Shown here piece by piece: positions 35,128 to 45,403 of a DNA stretch of 64,000 nucleotides; positions within the stretch are counted from its first letter, which is position 1, and the number at the start of each line of letters is the position of its first letter. Source of the DNA: Marinobacter iranensis (GTDB lineage Bacteria > Pseudomonadota > Gammaproteobacteria > Pseudomonadales > Oleiphilaceae); NCBI RefSeq assembly GCF_029207565.1, contig NZ_JANCMW010000002.1, forward strand, positions 558,001 through 622,000, read 5' to 3'. The notes beneath the pieces are model-generated. The model was not told the origin of the DNA. It did no database searches and worked only from the letters and a program-made list of their open reading frames with translations. The translations under genes were made by a program, and so were the position numbers.

Positions 35128-35395
35128 TGCTCGTCCTCTTGCTGATTGTCCTGCCAAACTGCATGTCGTCCGATGCGTTTGGATTCGCATAGTTGTTGTT
35201 CGCAAGTATACGCAACAACAGCAGTAATCACACGACGAACAGTGCCCAGGCCCGGTTTTTGTGATTGCTGTCTTTCGTACTGATTTCATTACTGGATTAC
35301 ATGTTGTTGCGAATCCATATTCACTCTTTATTCGTGGCTTGTGCTATTTTCTTTAGCTGGCTGAGTTCATTACAACAATAATCCTTGGAGGCACT
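35128..35395. promoter_or_regulatory. Divergent promoter region, WS/DGAT and BASS transporter
   Basis: This is an AT-rich 268-bp gap. GTTGTTG and CAACAAC stretches flank AGTATAC around 35193-35220, and GTTGTTGCGAATCC recurs near 35302, partly inverted relative to GGATTCGCA near 35182. Regulator binding is possible but no known consensus was matched. GGAGG at 35385-35389 is the ribosome site of the downstream GTG start. Confidence 0.35.
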
Positions 35396-36298
35396 GTGGA
35401 ATCGAGTCCACTGATCTCTGCGGGGCTGCCGATCGCCCTGTTTATCATCATGATCGGTATCGGTATGACCCTGACCGTCAGGGACTTTCGCCAAGTGGCG
35501 GTTTTTCCGAAAGGCATGATTGTGGGTACCGTTGCCCAGATACTGCTGATGCCCCTGATTGCCTTCGCCATTGCCTCCATGTTGGGTCTTTCGCCTGCCA
35601 TCGCTGTGGGCCTTGTGATCATTGCAGCCTGCCCCGGAGGCACTACCTCCAACCTGTTTGTATTGTTGTCGCGGGGAAATATCGCCCTGTCGATTGTGCT
35701 GACGGTGTCAGCCAGCCTGATCACTATTGTTACACTGCCGTTGTTCACCAATTACGCGCTCCAGTTTTACGCCGGTGAAGGAGAGTCCATTACCCTGCCC
35801 GTGGGCAGAACCGTTGGCATGCTGATTGGTATCGTGTTGTTCCCGGTTGCTGTTGGCATGGTCTTTCGCAGCCGGGCGCCGGAATTGTCCCGTCGTGCCG
35901 AGAGTGCGGTGAGCGTGTTCGGCGGTGTTGTGCTGGCACTGTTGGTGGTGGGACTGGTCTGGGGTGTACGTGACCAGATCTGGGATCTGCTCCGTCAGGC
36001 TGGCCCCGCAACCTTGCTGCTGAACCTGGCGGGTATCTTCCTTGGGCTCCTGGCGGGGCGCGCGACAGGCCTGACACAGCGCGAGTCCATCGCTGTTGCC
36101 GTGGAACTTGGCATCAAGAACGGCACCATTGCCTTGTTGGTAACCCTGACGTTGCTGGAGTCCAGCGCCATGTCGATTCCGGCCGCGGTATACGGCGTTC
36201 TGATGTTCCCGATCGGATTCCTGTTGGCGGCCTATGGCCGGAAAATCATCCCGCTAACGACCATTGCCCAGCCAATCCCCGAGACCAAGGCCGGGTAG
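35396..36298 (+). CDS. BASS-family Na+-dependent transporter
   Basis: This 300-residue inner membrane protein has about ten segments. Bile acid:Na+ symporter family hallmarks are visible: ACPGGTTSNLFVLLSRGN near 78-96 and VELGIKNGTIALLV near 235-249, equivalent to the crossing-helix motifs that bind Na+. Substrates of bacterial members are varied organic anions, and no prediction is made. The GTG start has a clear TTGGAGG six bases before it. It is followed by lrgA after 64 bp, so it may be transcribed with it. Confidence 0.88.
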   Translation: MESSPLISAGLPIALFIIMIGIGMTLTVRDFRQVAVFPKGMIVGTVAQILLMPLIAFAIASMLGLSPAIAVGLVIIAACPGGTTSNLFVLLSRGNIALSIVLTVSASLITIVTLPLFTNYALQFYAGEGESITLPVGRTVGMLIGIVLFPVAVGMVFRSRAPELSRRAESAVSVFGGVVLALLVVGLVWGVRDQIWDLLRQAGPATLLLNLAGIFLGLLAGRATGLTQRESIAVAVELGIKNGTIALLVTLTLLESSAMSIPAAVYGVLMFPIGFLLAAYGRKIIPLTTIAQPIPETKAG

Positions 36299-36362
36299 GC
36301 ACAACGGCGCTTAGTGGCTATGCTCCTGACTTGAGCTGTTGTTATTGTCCGGAGCTGTTGCC

Positions 36363-36743
36363 ATGAATTTTCTCAATGGAATGACCTTGCTGCTGGTGTA
36401 CCAGTTGGTGGGGGAAATCACCGTGCGCCTCCTTGTGCTGCCCATTCCCGGGCCGGTGTTGGGTATGGTGATGCTGTTCCTGACCCTGATGATCCGGGGC
36501 AACACGCCGGAACCCCTGCAGAACGCTTCAACCGCCTTGCTCAGCCATTTGTCCCTGCTGTTTGTGCCTGCCGGTGTCGGCATGATGGCCCACTTTGGCC
36601 GCATTGCGGATGAGTGGGTGCCGATCACGCTGGCGTTGTTTTTCTCCACGGTTATTACCATGGTCGCAACCGCCGGTATCATGCAGGTAACCTCACGGTG
36701 GTTTGCCCGGCCGGAGCATGAAGGAGGGCAAAGGGATGAATGA
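36363..36743 (+). CDS. lrgA: LrgA/CidA-family holin-like protein
   Basis: This 126-residue membrane protein has four hydrophobic segments and carries the family block PIPGPVLGMVMLFLTLMI and FVPAGVGMM. LrgA/CidA proteins act in murein hydrolase control or small-metabolite export together with LrgB. ATG 36363 follows GGAG. Its end overlaps the lrgB start by 8 bp, implying coupled translation. Confidence 0.88.
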   Translation: MNFLNGMTLLLVYQLVGEITVRLLVLPIPGPVLGMVMLFLTLMIRGNTPEPLQNASTALLSHLSLLFVPAGVGMMAHFGRIADEWVPITLALFFSTVITMVATAGIMQVTSRWFARPEHEGGQRDE

Positions 36744-37464
36744 GCCGGCCATCCGGGATATCTGGGTTTACCTTTCCGCGTCGCCACTGCTGGGGTTGAC
36801 CATAACGCTGGTGGCCTATGGCCTTGCCTACCGCCTGTACCTGAAGTCCAACTCCAGCCCGCTGGCCAACCCGGTGGTGACCTCGGTGGCCATGCTGATT
36901 GCGCTGCTGCTGATCACTGGCACTTCCTATGAGGAATATTTTGAAGGTGGCCAGTTCGTCCACTTCCTGTTGGGCCCGGCAACAGTGGCGCTGGCGGTGC
37001 CCCTGTATCAGCAGTTCTCCCGGCTGCGCCAGCTCTGGCTGCCGGTGACCATTTCCCTGGTTTGTGGCGTGGTGATCGCGGCGGGAAGCTCCATCGGCCT
37101 GGCATGGCTGCTGGGTGGCTCCACGGAAATTCAGATGTCCCTGGCGCCGAAATCCGCAACGGCCCCGGTGGCCATGGGTATTTCCGAAACCATCGGTGGC
37201 ATCCCGTCCCTGACCGCAGTGCTGGTGGTGGCGACCGGGATTGTGGGTGCCGTGCTGGGTACCAAACTGTTTGAATGGATGCGTATCACCGACGACAGCG
37301 TGAAAGGCATCGCCATGGGTGTGGCGGCCCATGGTATCGGTACAGCCCGGGCCTTTCAGGTAAGCTCCCAGATGGGCGCTTTCTCCGGGCTGGCGATGGC
37401 CTTGTCGGCCTTTGCGACGGCCTTGATCGTGCCATGGCTGGTGGATCTGATCGGGATACAGTGA
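36736..37464 (+). CDS. lrgB: LrgB/CidB-family membrane protein
   Basis: This 242-residue polytopic partner of LrgA contains the LrgB signature FLLGPATVALAVPLYQQ, LAPKSATAPVAMGISETIGG and GMAAHGIGTA-type block GVAAHGIGTARAF. AAGGAGGGCAAAGGG before ATG 36736 is a strong ribosome site within lrgA. A TonB-dependent receptor starts 13 bp after the stop with its own strong ribosome site, an unusual operon partner. Confidence 0.9.
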   Translation: MNEPAIRDIWVYLSASPLLGLTITLVAYGLAYRLYLKSNSSPLANPVVTSVAMLIALLLITGTSYEEYFEGGQFVHFLLGPATVALAVPLYQQFSRLRQLWLPVTISLVCGVVIAAGSSIGLAWLLGGSTEIQMSLAPKSATAPVAMGISETIGGIPSLTAVLVVATGIVGAVLGTKLFEWMRITDDSVKGIAMGVAAHGIGTARAFQVSSQMGAFSGLAMALSAFATALIVPWLVDLIGIQ

Positions 37465-37477
37465 AACAGGAGGTAAG

Positions 37478-39553
37478 GTGGCTTTTTTCAGGATGCCGGT
37501 AGTGGCCTGCTCAGCGTTGGCAATTGCTTTTACATCAGACATCGCCAGTGCGCAGCAAAGCGGGGAGTCCCCTGAAACCGTCATCACGGTGACATCGCCC
37601 CGGCTGGAAAGGGATCTCTACGATACACCCGCTGCGGTTTCCGTCACAGACACACCGGAAATCCAGGAAGGCCAGCAACGGCTTCAACTGGATGAATCCC
37701 TGGATACCGTCCCCGGTCTGTTTTTCCAGAACCGCTATAACTTTGCCCAGAACCTGCGTCTGTCCACCCGTGGCTTTGGCGCCCGGGCGCCTTTCGGTAT
37801 TCGCGGTATCCGTATCCAGGTGGATGGTATTCCCTACACCCTGCCGGACGGGCAGTCCCAGATTGACGCAGTGGACCTGGATTCAGCGCAGCGCATTGAG
37901 GTGATTCGCGGGCCATCGTCGGTTCAGTACGGCAACGCGTCTGGCGGCGTAATTGATATCACCACCGCCAGGGGAGATGACCTGCCGCCGGGGGCGCGGC
38001 TGCGCCAGGACGTGGGAAGCAATGACTATTACAAGACCACGGTGCAGGCCAACGGAAGCCACGGCGAGAATACTCACGGTATCGCGACCCTGTCCTGGCT
38101 CAACTACAACGGTTACCGTGACCAGAGCGAGGTTGAAAAAGGCCTGTTCAATGGCCGCCTGTCCCATGAATGGGGAGAGGGCCAGCGGCTGACAGCTACA
38201 TTCAATGCATTGCACACCCCGAAAGCCGAGGACCCTGCCGGCCTCACCGCCGCTGAGGTGGAACAGGACCGGCGCCAGGCGACGGCCAACGCAGAACGGC
38301 TTGATGCCGGGCAGGATGTGGACCAGCAGACTCTCGGGCTGCTTTACGAAACATCTTCTGCTGCCGCCGGGGACCTTACTGTGAGCACATTTTTTACCCG
38401 TCGTGATTTTTCCCAGCAGCTACCGTTTCCCGGCCCCAGCCAGATTGCCTATGACCGCCAGTTCTACGGAATCAGCACGGATTACCAGCAGGGCAGTGAA
38501 CTGGCAGGGCTGCCGCTGACCTGGGTAGTGGGCGCTGATCTCCATCGCCAGGTTGATGACCGCCGTCGTTATTCGGTGTCGTTCGACGGCAATGTCACCG
38601 GGCAAACTCAGGAAGAAACCCAGAATGGTACTACCGCAGCCGTGTTTGCCCAGGGGGATCTGGCCCTGACGGACCGTTTCAACCTGTCACTCGGAACCCG
38701 GTTCGACCGACTGCGGCTCTCCGTGGATGACCAGCGGCTGGTTGACGGAGACGATTCCGGAAGCCGTACCTATCGGGAATTCAGCGGTTTCGCGGGAGTC
38801 AGCTATCGATCGGCTCCACGCCAGCAGTTTTACGCCACGGTGGGCACTGCGTTCGAAGCACCCACGTTCACTGAATTTGCCAACCCCGACGGTAGCGGCG
38901 GATTCAATCCGGGCATCGAGCCACAGCAGGCACTGAACCGGGAAGTGGGTGTACGCGGTGGACTGGGGGAAGGCCTGAGTTACGATCTGGCGTTGTTCTC
39001 AATAAGGGTCGATGATGAGATCCTGCCCTATGAAATCGACAACCGTACCTTCTATGAAAATGCCGGGCGCACGGAACGCAACGGGATTGAACTCGGCCTG
39101 AAATGGGACATCTCGTATACCTGGCGGGTAACCAGCGCGGTGACCCTGGCGGATTACGAACTCAAGGACTTTACCGACGAACAGGGCAACAATGTTGATG
39201 GCAACCGCCTGCCCGGATTACCCCGCGAGCAGTGGGTGACGGAAGTGGAATGGCGCGGCGATGGCCAGCGGTTTGCAGCCCTGGAGTGGCAGTACGTGGG
39301 CGATCTCTACGCCGAAAACAGCAACCAGACGAAGGTCAGCGATTACTGGCTGCTGGGGATTCGGGCTGGTGACACCGTTCGTTTCGGCAGTCAGAGCGTG
39401 AGTCTGTACGGTGGTATCCGCAACCTGCTGGACGAGGATTACTTCAGCAACATCCGCATCAATGCCAATGCTGATCGGCCGGTGGAAGAGCGCGGCTATT
39501 ATGAGCCCGCGCCCGGCAGAACCTTCTATGCCGGGCTGGAGTGGTCGTTCTAA
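37478..39553 (+). CDS. TonB-dependent outer membrane receptor
   Basis: This 691-residue receptor has a signal peptide (ACSALAIAFTSDIASA-Q), a TonB box-like ETVITVTS, a plug domain at about 45-165 (IRGIRIQVDGIPYTLPDGQ ... IEVIRGPSSVQYGNASGGVIDITT) and a 22-strand barrel ending in aromatic F (YAGLEWSF). Many uncharacterised bacterial receptors with FecA-like plugs have this form. The ligand (siderophore, citrate or other) is not identifiable. The GTG start has AGGAGGTAA just upstream. It follows lrgB with 13 bp, probably in the same transcript. Confidence 0.9.
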   Translation: MAFFRMPVVACSALAIAFTSDIASAQQSGESPETVITVTSPRLERDLYDTPAAVSVTDTPEIQEGQQRLQLDESLDTVPGLFFQNRYNFAQNLRLSTRGFGARAPFGIRGIRIQVDGIPYTLPDGQSQIDAVDLDSAQRIEVIRGPSSVQYGNASGGVIDITTARGDDLPPGARLRQDVGSNDYYKTTVQANGSHGENTHGIATLSWLNYNGYRDQSEVEKGLFNGRLSHEWGEGQRLTATFNALHTPKAEDPAGLTAAEVEQDRRQATANAERLDAGQDVDQQTLGLLYETSSAAAGDLTVSTFFTRRDFSQQLPFPGPSQIAYDRQFYGISTDYQQGSELAGLPLTWVVGADLHRQVDDRRRYSVSFDGNVTGQTQEETQNGTTAAVFAQGDLALTDRFNLSLGTRFDRLRLSVDDQRLVDGDDSGSRTYREFSGFAGVSYRSAPRQQFYATVGTAFEAPTFTEFANPDGSGGFNPGIEPQQALNREVGVRGGLGEGLSYDLALFSIRVDDEILPYEIDNRTFYENAGRTERNGIELGLKWDISYTWRVTSAVTLADYELKDFTDEQGNNVDGNRLPGLPREQWVTEVEWRGDGQRFAALEWQYVGDLYAENSNQTKVSDYWLLGIRAGDTVRFGSQSVSLYGGIRNLLDEDYFSNIRINANADRPVEERGYYEPAPGRTFYAGLEWSF

Positions 39554-39583
39554 AGGCATGTGGCCGGGTTGTGGGTGTTATGC

Positions 39584-41128
39584 CTACTCGTCGTCCATCT
39601 CCTTGGGCGGGCAATGGCTTTCGTCCACGACGGTACCGTTGTCCACGCTTTCCAAATGCACATCAAAGCCCCACAGCCGATGGACATGGCGTAGCACCTC
39701 GTCCGTGTCGTCACCCAGTGGTACCCGGTCCACAGGAATGTGGCGCAGGGTCAGTGACCGATCGCCCCGGACGTCCACGTTCCACACCTGGATGTTGGGC
39801 TCGCGGTAGCTCAGGTTGTACTGCCGTGCCAGCTTTTCCCGCAGGGTACGGTAGCCCGGCTCGTCGTGAATGGCGGTGATGCGGTATACATCTTCCTCAT
39901 CGTCGTTCTGGATGGCGAAGAGCTTCAGGTCCCGCATCACCTTGGGGGACAGGAACTGCTGGATAAAGCTTTCATCCTTGAAGTTCTTCATGGCGAAATG
40001 CAGGGTTTCCAGCCAGTCCGAGCCGGCGATGTCCGGGAACCACTCGCGGTCCTCATCAGTCGGGTTTTCGCAGATTCGCCGCAGGTCGGTGAAGATCGAG
40101 AAGCCCAGGGTGTAGGGGTTGATACCCGAATACCAGGGGCTGTCAAAAGGCGGCTGATAGACCACCGCCGTGTGGCTCTGCAGGAATTCCATCATGAAGC
40201 CGTCGTTCACCAGCCCCTTGTCGTACATCCGGTGCAGCAGGGTATAGTGCCAGAAGGAGGCCCAGCCTTCATTCATCACCTGGGTCTGGCGTTGCGGGTA
40301 AAAGTATTGCCCCAGTTTGCGAACGATGCGGATAACTTCCCGCTGCCAGGTTTCCAGCAGCGGTGCGTTTTTTTCGATGAAATAGAGAATGTTTTCCTGT
40401 GGCTCTTCCGGATAGCGCTTCTTGCGTTTCACCGGGTCGTCGTCCTCGCCCATTTTGGGGATGGTTCGCCAGAGGTCATTGAGCCTGCGCTGCTGGTATT
40501 CCTCCCGTTCCTTCTGCCTGCGCAGTTCCTCCGCGGCGGAAATAGGCGCCGGGCGCTTGTAGCGGTCCACCCCGTAGTTCATCAGGGCGTGGCAGGAATC
40601 CAGTATTTCTTCCACCGCATCCAGCCCGTAGCGTTCCTCGCACTCGGATACGTAGTTGCGGGCGAACACCAGGTAATCGATGATCGCGCTGGCATCCGTC
40701 CAGGTGCGGAACAGGTAGTTGCCCTTGAAGAAGGAGTTGTGGCCGTAGGACGCGTGGGCAATCACCAACGCCTGCATTGGCAGGGTGTTCTCTTCCATAA
40801 GGTAGGCGATGCAGGGGTTGGAGTTGATCACGATCTCATAGGCCAGCCCCATCTGGCCTCTCTGGTAACCCTTGGAGGTGGACAGGAACTGCTTGCCGAA
40901 CGACCAGTGATGGTAACCCACCGGCATGCCCACCGAGCTGTAGGCGTCCATCATCTGCTCCGCGCTGATCACCTCCACCTGGTTGGGGTAGGTGTCCAGC
41001 CCGAACTCCGCCGCGCATTTGGCGATTTCCTCGTCGTACTTTTCAATCAGCGGGAACGTCCACTCGGAACTGGTGGAAATCGGTTCCCGGGTTCTCGGCT
41101 CGTTGGGTCTGTCGATGGTGTCGGTCAT
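39584..41128 (-). CDS. SpoVR family protein
   Basis: This 514-residue cytoplasmic protein of the SpoVR/YcgB family has typical blocks [47 protein letters not shown] near the N-terminus and [19 protein letters not shown] near the C-terminus. Its biochemical role is unknown; in Enterobacteria the ycgB-yeaH-yeaG group is linked to stationary-phase and nutrient stress. It overlaps the upstream yeaH-like gene by 4 bp and is the last gene of the three-gene unit. The 30-bp gap to the convergent TonB receptor gene holds nothing notable. Confidence 0.93.
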   Translation of the reverse strand: MTDTIDRPNEPRTREPISTSSEWTFPLIEKYDEEIAKCAAEFGLDTYPNQVEVISAEQMMDAYSSVGMPVGYHHWSFGKQFLSTSKGYQRGQMGLAYEIVINSNPCIAYLMEENTLPMQALVIAHASYGHNSFFKGNYLFRTWTDASAIIDYLVFARNYVSECEERYGLDAVEEILDSCHALMNYGVDRYKRPAPISAAEELRRQKEREEYQQRRLNDLWRTIPKMGEDDDPVKRKKRYPEEPQENILYFIEKNAPLLETWQREVIRIVRKLGQYFYPQRQTQVMNEGWASFWHYTLLHRMYDKGLVNDGFMMEFLQSHTAVVYQPPFDSPWYSGINPYTLGFSIFTDLRRICENPTDEDREWFPDIAGSDWLETLHFAMKNFKDESFIQQFLSPKVMRDLKLFAIQNDDEEDVYRITAIHDEPGYRTLREKLARQYNLSYREPNIQVWNVDVRGDRSLTLRHIPVDRVPLGDDTDEVLRHVHRLWGFDVHLESVDNGTVVDESHCPPKEMDDE

Positions 41129-42420
41129 GCGGCTTTCCTCTCGAACAACTGTCGGAAGACCGGATAGATTTCACCGGGGTCGGCGATCTGCTGCAGTGCG
41201 AAGCTCTGGGGGAAGCGTTCCTGGATTTTTTCGTACTCGTACCAGAGCATCTGGTGATCCTGGGGCGTGATTTCCACATAGGCGTAGTACTGCACCAGCG
41301 GCAGGATGCTGTCGGCCAGCAGTTTGCTGCAAATGGGGGAATCATCGTTCCAGTTGTCACCGTCCGAGGCCTGGGCGGCGTAGATGTTCCACTCCGCTGG
41401 GGAGTAGCGGGATTCAATGATCTTGTGCATCAGTTTGAGGGCACTGGATACGATGGTGCCCCCGGTTTCGCGGGAGTAGAAGAACTCCTCTTCGTCCACC
41501 TCCTTGGCGCTGGTGTGGTGGCGGATGAACACCACTTCGATCTTCTTGTAATTCTTCTTGAGGAACAGGTACAGCAGGATAAAGAAGCGTTTGGCGATGT
41601 CCTTGTGCATCTGGGTCATCGACCCGGACACGTCCATCAGGCAGAACATGACAGCACTGGTAGCCGGTTGGGGCTTCTTCACATGCTGGCGGTAACGCAG
41701 GTCAATCTCGTCAATGAACGGAATGCGCCGGACATTGGCCTTGAGATCGGCGATTTCATCTTCCAGGGCCTTGATCTGGTCCTCATGGCTGAAGGCCGGG
41801 TCCAGATCCTCCGGTGCGCTCTTCAGGGCGGCGAGCTCTTCCTCCATCCGACGGATCTTTTTGCGGCGTGCGCCACTGAGCCCAAGCCGCCGCGCATGGG
41901 CACCACGCAGGGATCGGACCACATCCAGTTTGGCCGGGATACCCTGGGTTGAAAAACCGGAGCGAACGTACTTGAACGCCTCGGTGTCTTTCAGTTTCTT
42001 GCGGGCGAGATTGGGCAGTTCCAGATCATCAAACAGGAAGTCCAGAAACTCCTCCTGGGTGATCTGGAAAGCAAATTCGTCCATGCCTTCGCCATCCGGG
42101 CTGGCCTGGCCTCGCCCCTGGCCCTGACCGCCGCCACTCGGGGGCTTGGGCACGGTATCGCCGGTCACAAACTCCTTGTTGCCCGGGTGGACCATTTCCC
42201 GCTTGCCGCCCTGGCCATGATGGAAAATCGGCTCATCAGTATCCCGTGAGGGAATACTGACGTTCTCGCCGCGTTCAATGTCGGTAATAGAGCGCCGGTG
42301 AACCGCCTCCGCCACCGCCTTCTTTATATGATGGCGGTAGCGGCGCAGGAAACGTTCCCGGTTTACCGCACTCTTGTTTTTCCCGTTAAGTCGCCGGTCG
42401 ACTACGTGGGTCATACCCAT
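41125..42420 (-). CDS. YeaH/YhbH family DUF444 protein
   Basis: This 431-residue protein opens with a basic N-terminal region ([34 protein letters not shown]), has a Gly/Gln-rich stretch ([10 protein letters not shown]) at about 97-107, and a von Willebrand A-like C-terminal domain with the metal-site motif DVSGSMTQ near 265. It is a probable partner or substrate of the PrkA kinase encoded just upstream on the same strand (33-bp gap). Confidence 0.92.
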   Translation of the reverse strand: MGMTHVVDRRLNGKNKSAVNRERFLRRYRHHIKKAVAEAVHRRSITDIERGENVSIPSRDTDEPIFHHGQGGKREMVHPGNKEFVTGDTVPKPPSGGGQGQGRGQASPDGEGMDEFAFQITQEEFLDFLFDDLELPNLARKKLKDTEAFKYVRSGFSTQGIPAKLDVVRSLRGAHARRLGLSGARRKKIRRMEEELAALKSAPEDLDPAFSHEDQIKALEDEIADLKANVRRIPFIDEIDLRYRQHVKKPQPATSAVMFCLMDVSGSMTQMHKDIAKRFFILLYLFLKKNYKKIEVVFIRHHTSAKEVDEEEFFYSRETGGTIVSSALKLMHKIIESRYSPAEWNIYAAQASDGDNWNDDSPICSKLLADSILPLVQYYAYVEITPQDHQMLWYEYEKIQERFPQSFALQQIADPGEIYPVFRQLFERKAA

Positions 42421-42453
42421 AGTTTCACTCCAGTTCAGCGCATCAGGGCTGAC

Positions 42454-44376
42454 TTATTGAGACTTACGAACCCGCAGGTACCATTCCGCAAGGAGGCGGA
42501 CCTGTTTTTCCGTGTAGCCTCGATCGACCATACGCTCGACGAACTGCTTGTGCTTGTTCTGATCCTCCTGGCTGGCCTTCGGATTGAAGGAAATGACCGG
42601 CAGCAGATCCTCGGTGTTGGAGAACATCTTCTTCTCGATCACGCTGCGCAGCTTCTCGTAGCTGAGCCAGGACGGGTTGCGCCCCTGATTGTTCGCCCGC
42701 GCCCGCAGCACGAAGTTGACCACCTCGTTGCGGAAGTCTTTCGGGTTGCTGATGCCCGCCGGTTTCTCGATTTTTTCCAGTTCGTCGTTAATGGCCGAAC
42801 GGTCGAGGATTTCCCCGGTTTCCGGGTCGCGGTATTCCTGGTCCTGTATCCAGAAATCGGCATAGGTCACGTAGCGATCAAACAGGTTCTGGCCGTATTC
42901 GCTGTAGCTTTCCAGATACGCTGTCTGGATTTCCTTGCCGATAAACTCGACGTAGTGGGGCGCCAGGAACTCCTTGATAAACCGCAGGTAGCGGTCGTGG
43001 GTCTCGGCCTGGAACTGCTCCTGTTCTATCTGCTTTTCCAGTACGTAGAGCAGGTGAACCGGGTTGGCGGCCACTTCCGTGGTATCAAAGTTGAAGACCT
43101 TTGAGAGAATCTTGAATGCGAAACGGGTCGACAGCCCATCCATGCCTTCGTTCACGCCGGCTGAATCCCGGTATTCCTGGATCGACTTGGCCTTGGGGTC
43201 GGTGTCCTTGATGTTCTGGCCGTCGTACACCCGCATCTTCGAGAAGATGCTGGAGTTTTCCGGCTCCTTGAGGCGGGACAGGATGGAGAACTGGGCCAGC
43301 ATGTCGAGGGTGTCCGGAGCACAGGGGGCGCCGGACAGGGAGCTGTCGCGCAGCAGTTTGCGATAGATATCAATCTCTTCGGTCACGCGCACGCAGTAGG
43401 GCACCTTGACGATGTAAACCCGGTCAAGGAAGGCCTCGTTGTGCTTGTTGTTACGGAAGGTCTGCCACTCGGACTCGTTGGAGTGGGCCAGGATGATGCC
43501 GTCGAAGGGCACGGAGCCCATGCCCTCGGTGGTGTTGTAGTTGCCTTCCTGGGTGGCGGTCAGCAACGGGTGCAGAACCTTGATGGGGGCCTTGAACATC
43601 TCCACGAATTCCATCAGGCCCTGGTTCGCCTTGCACAGGCCACCGCTGAAGCTGTAGGCGTCCGGGTCATCCTGGGAATAATCCTCCAGCATGCGGATGT
43701 TCACCTTGCCAACCAGTGCGGAAATGTCCTGGTTGTTGTCGTCCCCCGGTTCGGTCTTGGAAACGCCGATCTGGTCCAGAACTGACGGGTACTTCTTCAC
43801 CACACGGAACTGGCTGATGTCGCCGCCGTATTCGTGTAGGCGTTTCACCGCCCAGGGCGACATGATGGACTTGAGATAGCGGGGAGGTATGCCGTACTCC
43901 TCCTCCAGGATACTGGCGTCTTCGGCCGGATCGAACAGGCCAAGCGGGGACTCATTTACCGGAGACCCCTTGATGGCGTAGAAGGGGACTTTCTGCATCA
44001 GTGACTTGAGCTTTTCAGCCAGCGAGGACTTGCCGCCACCGACGGGGCCGAGCAGGTAAAGGATCTGCTTCTTCTCTTCCAGGCCCTGGGCGGCATGGCG
44101 GAAGAAGGAGACAATGTTTTCCACGGCCTCTTCCATGCCATAGAATTCGGAGAATTCCGGGTAACGCTTGATGACTTTGTTGGAAAAGATACGTGACAGC
44201 CGGGAGTCACGAGATGTGTCGATATGTTCCGGCTCGCCGATTGCCAATAACATCCTTTCTGAGGCAGTGGCGTATGCCGCCGGGTCCTTTTTGCAGATCT
44301 CCAGGTATTCCTCAAGAGTGTATTCTTCTTCCTGAGTTGCTTCATACCGGTCTTTGAAGTGCTGCATGATGCTCAT
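42454..44376 (-). CDS. prkA: PrkA-family serine protein kinase / AAA+ (YeaG)
   Basis: This 640-residue protein has an AAA-like PrkA domain with Walker A GPVGGGKS at 110-117 and a C-terminal PrkA kinase region. The family is reported to have serine kinase and, in Bacillus, protease activity, and is induced under nutrient limitation. It is the first gene of prkA-yeaH-spoVR. The 234-bp spacer upstream contains an inverted repeat. The ATG is preceded by AGGGGCCATC. Confidence 0.93.
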   Translation of the reverse strand: MSIMQHFKDRYEATQEEEYTLEEYLEICKKDPAAYATASERMLLAIGEPEHIDTSRDSRLSRIFSNKVIKRYPEFSEFYGMEEAVENIVSFFRHAAQGLEEKKQILYLLGPVGGGKSSLAEKLKSLMQKVPFYAIKGSPVNESPLGLFDPAEDASILEEEYGIPPRYLKSIMSPWAVKRLHEYGGDISQFRVVKKYPSVLDQIGVSKTEPGDDNNQDISALVGKVNIRMLEDYSQDDPDAYSFSGGLCKANQGLMEFVEMFKAPIKVLHPLLTATQEGNYNTTEGMGSVPFDGIILAHSNESEWQTFRNNKHNEAFLDRVYIVKVPYCVRVTEEIDIYRKLLRDSSLSGAPCAPDTLDMLAQFSILSRLKEPENSSIFSKMRVYDGQNIKDTDPKAKSIQEYRDSAGVNEGMDGLSTRFAFKILSKVFNFDTTEVAANPVHLLYVLEKQIEQEQFQAETHDRYLRFIKEFLAPHYVEFIGKEIQTAYLESYSEYGQNLFDRYVTYADFWIQDQEYRDPETGEILDRSAINDELEKIEKPAGISNPKDFRNEVVNFVLRARANNQGRNPSWLSYEKLRSVIEKKMFSNTEDLLPVISFNPKASQEDQNKHKQFVERMVDRGYTEKQVRLLAEWYLRVRKSQ

Positions 44377-44500
44377 AGATGGCCCCTCGCTTGCTCTCTA
44401 ACTGTTTGAAAGACAGCTTTTAGTTCACGCAATATCCCCGTTGCTGTTGGATCCGCCGCCCCGGACGGTCGTTATGGTTGTGGATGGAAGTATAGGGAGT

Positions 44501-44540
44501 ACCAGACCGATTTACGCTGAAGCGATTATGTCGGTCTGGT
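44501..44540. repeat. Nested inverted repeat in the prkA-tpm spacer
   Basis: A perfect 10-10 bp stem ACCAGACCGA (44501-44510) / TCGGTCTGGT (44531-44540) encloses a smaller CGCT-GA-AGCG hairpin. It sits downstream of tpm and upstream of prkA. It could be a tpm terminator (no T-run), a regulator site or a 5' UTR structure. The rest of the 234-bp spacer shows nothing clear. Confidence 0.5.
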
Positions 44541-44610
44541 TACTTTGAGCTTAGTTCAAGCTTCGGCACTTGGACAGGGGTAAAAGCGTTAAGGTTCATT
44601 AAATTGTGTA

Positions 44611-45264
44611 TCAGCGTTTCCTGAGCCGGAACACGCTCTCAGTGGCTCCGGCCAGGCCTTTGCGCTTGGTAAATGGGTGATCTTTCGCCAGTGTGTTGGT
44701 GAGGATATGTTCGATATCGTAATCAGCTGAGTAACGTTCCCGGACCTCTTTGTCACTGACGTTAAAGGGAGGGCCCTTGATGTCGGTGTCGTAATCCAGG
44801 GTGATCAGCAGGATGCGGGTGTCGTCCGGAATGACGGCGGTCAGGTGGTCGACATAGTCCTGTCGCATATGGGGCGGCAGGGCGATGAGGGCGGCGCGGT
44901 CGTACACCAGGCGCACGTGTTTAAGGTCTTCCGGCACCAGTTGAAAGAAGTCTCCGCACCAGAGTTCCAGGTCGTCGTGTTTGAAGGTGATGAAGGGTTC
45001 GCCGGGGTGAACTTTGGCTTTTTCACCGCCTTCTTCGAAGAAATCCTTGCAGGCGACTTCGCTCAGTTCCACACCGATGACGGGGTGGCCTCGGTCGTGG
45101 AGCCACCACATGTCGTGGGCTTTGCCGCACAGGGGAACGAAGACAGCACCGGTGCCGTTGCCGGCGAGTTCGGGCCAGTGGTCGTGGAGGTACTGGTTGA
45201 CGGTGCCTTCGTGGAAGCCGATTTCTTTCTTGGCCCAGCGTTCGTGCCAGAACTGGTGTTCCAT
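44611..45264 (-). CDS. tpm: Thiopurine S-methyltransferase (Tpm)
   Basis: This 217-residue SAM-dependent methyltransferase has the bacterial Tpm opening MEHQFWHERWAKKEIGFHEG and the blocks VFVPLCGKAHDMWWLHDRGHPVIGVELSEVACKDFF (SAM-binding motif I region) and VYDRAALIALPPHMRQDY. Bacterial Tpm methylates thiols, tellurite and selenium species. ATG 45264 is preferred (AGGGGAAC upstream) over 45285. The length equals the usual 215-220. It is divergent from the dehydrogenase gene. Confidence 0.93.
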   Translation of the reverse strand: MEHQFWHERWAKKEIGFHEGTVNQYLHDHWPELAGNGTGAVFVPLCGKAHDMWWLHDRGHPVIGVELSEVACKDFFEEGGEKAKVHPGEPFITFKHDDLELWCGDFFQLVPEDLKHVRLVYDRAALIALPPHMRQDYVDHLTAVIPDDTRILLITLDYDTDIKGPPFNVSDKEVRERYSADYDIEHILTNTLAKDHPFTKRKGLAGATESVFRLRKR

Positions 45265-45403
45265 GAGTGTTCCCCTTTTCGCCAATTGGAGGTTTTATCC
45301 AGTCTAACTTAATCTTGGGGGCTGTTGGTTGGTATTGGAAGCATTGCTTGGGTGCAGGGCCTGGATGCGACCTTCCACAAATCTCGTAAATAAGGATCGA
45401 TCA

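Noticed and set aside
39866..41167. 433-codon open frame on the plus strand opposite spoVR
   Set aside because: Antisense shadow of a clear SpoVR gene, with no motif or ribosome site.
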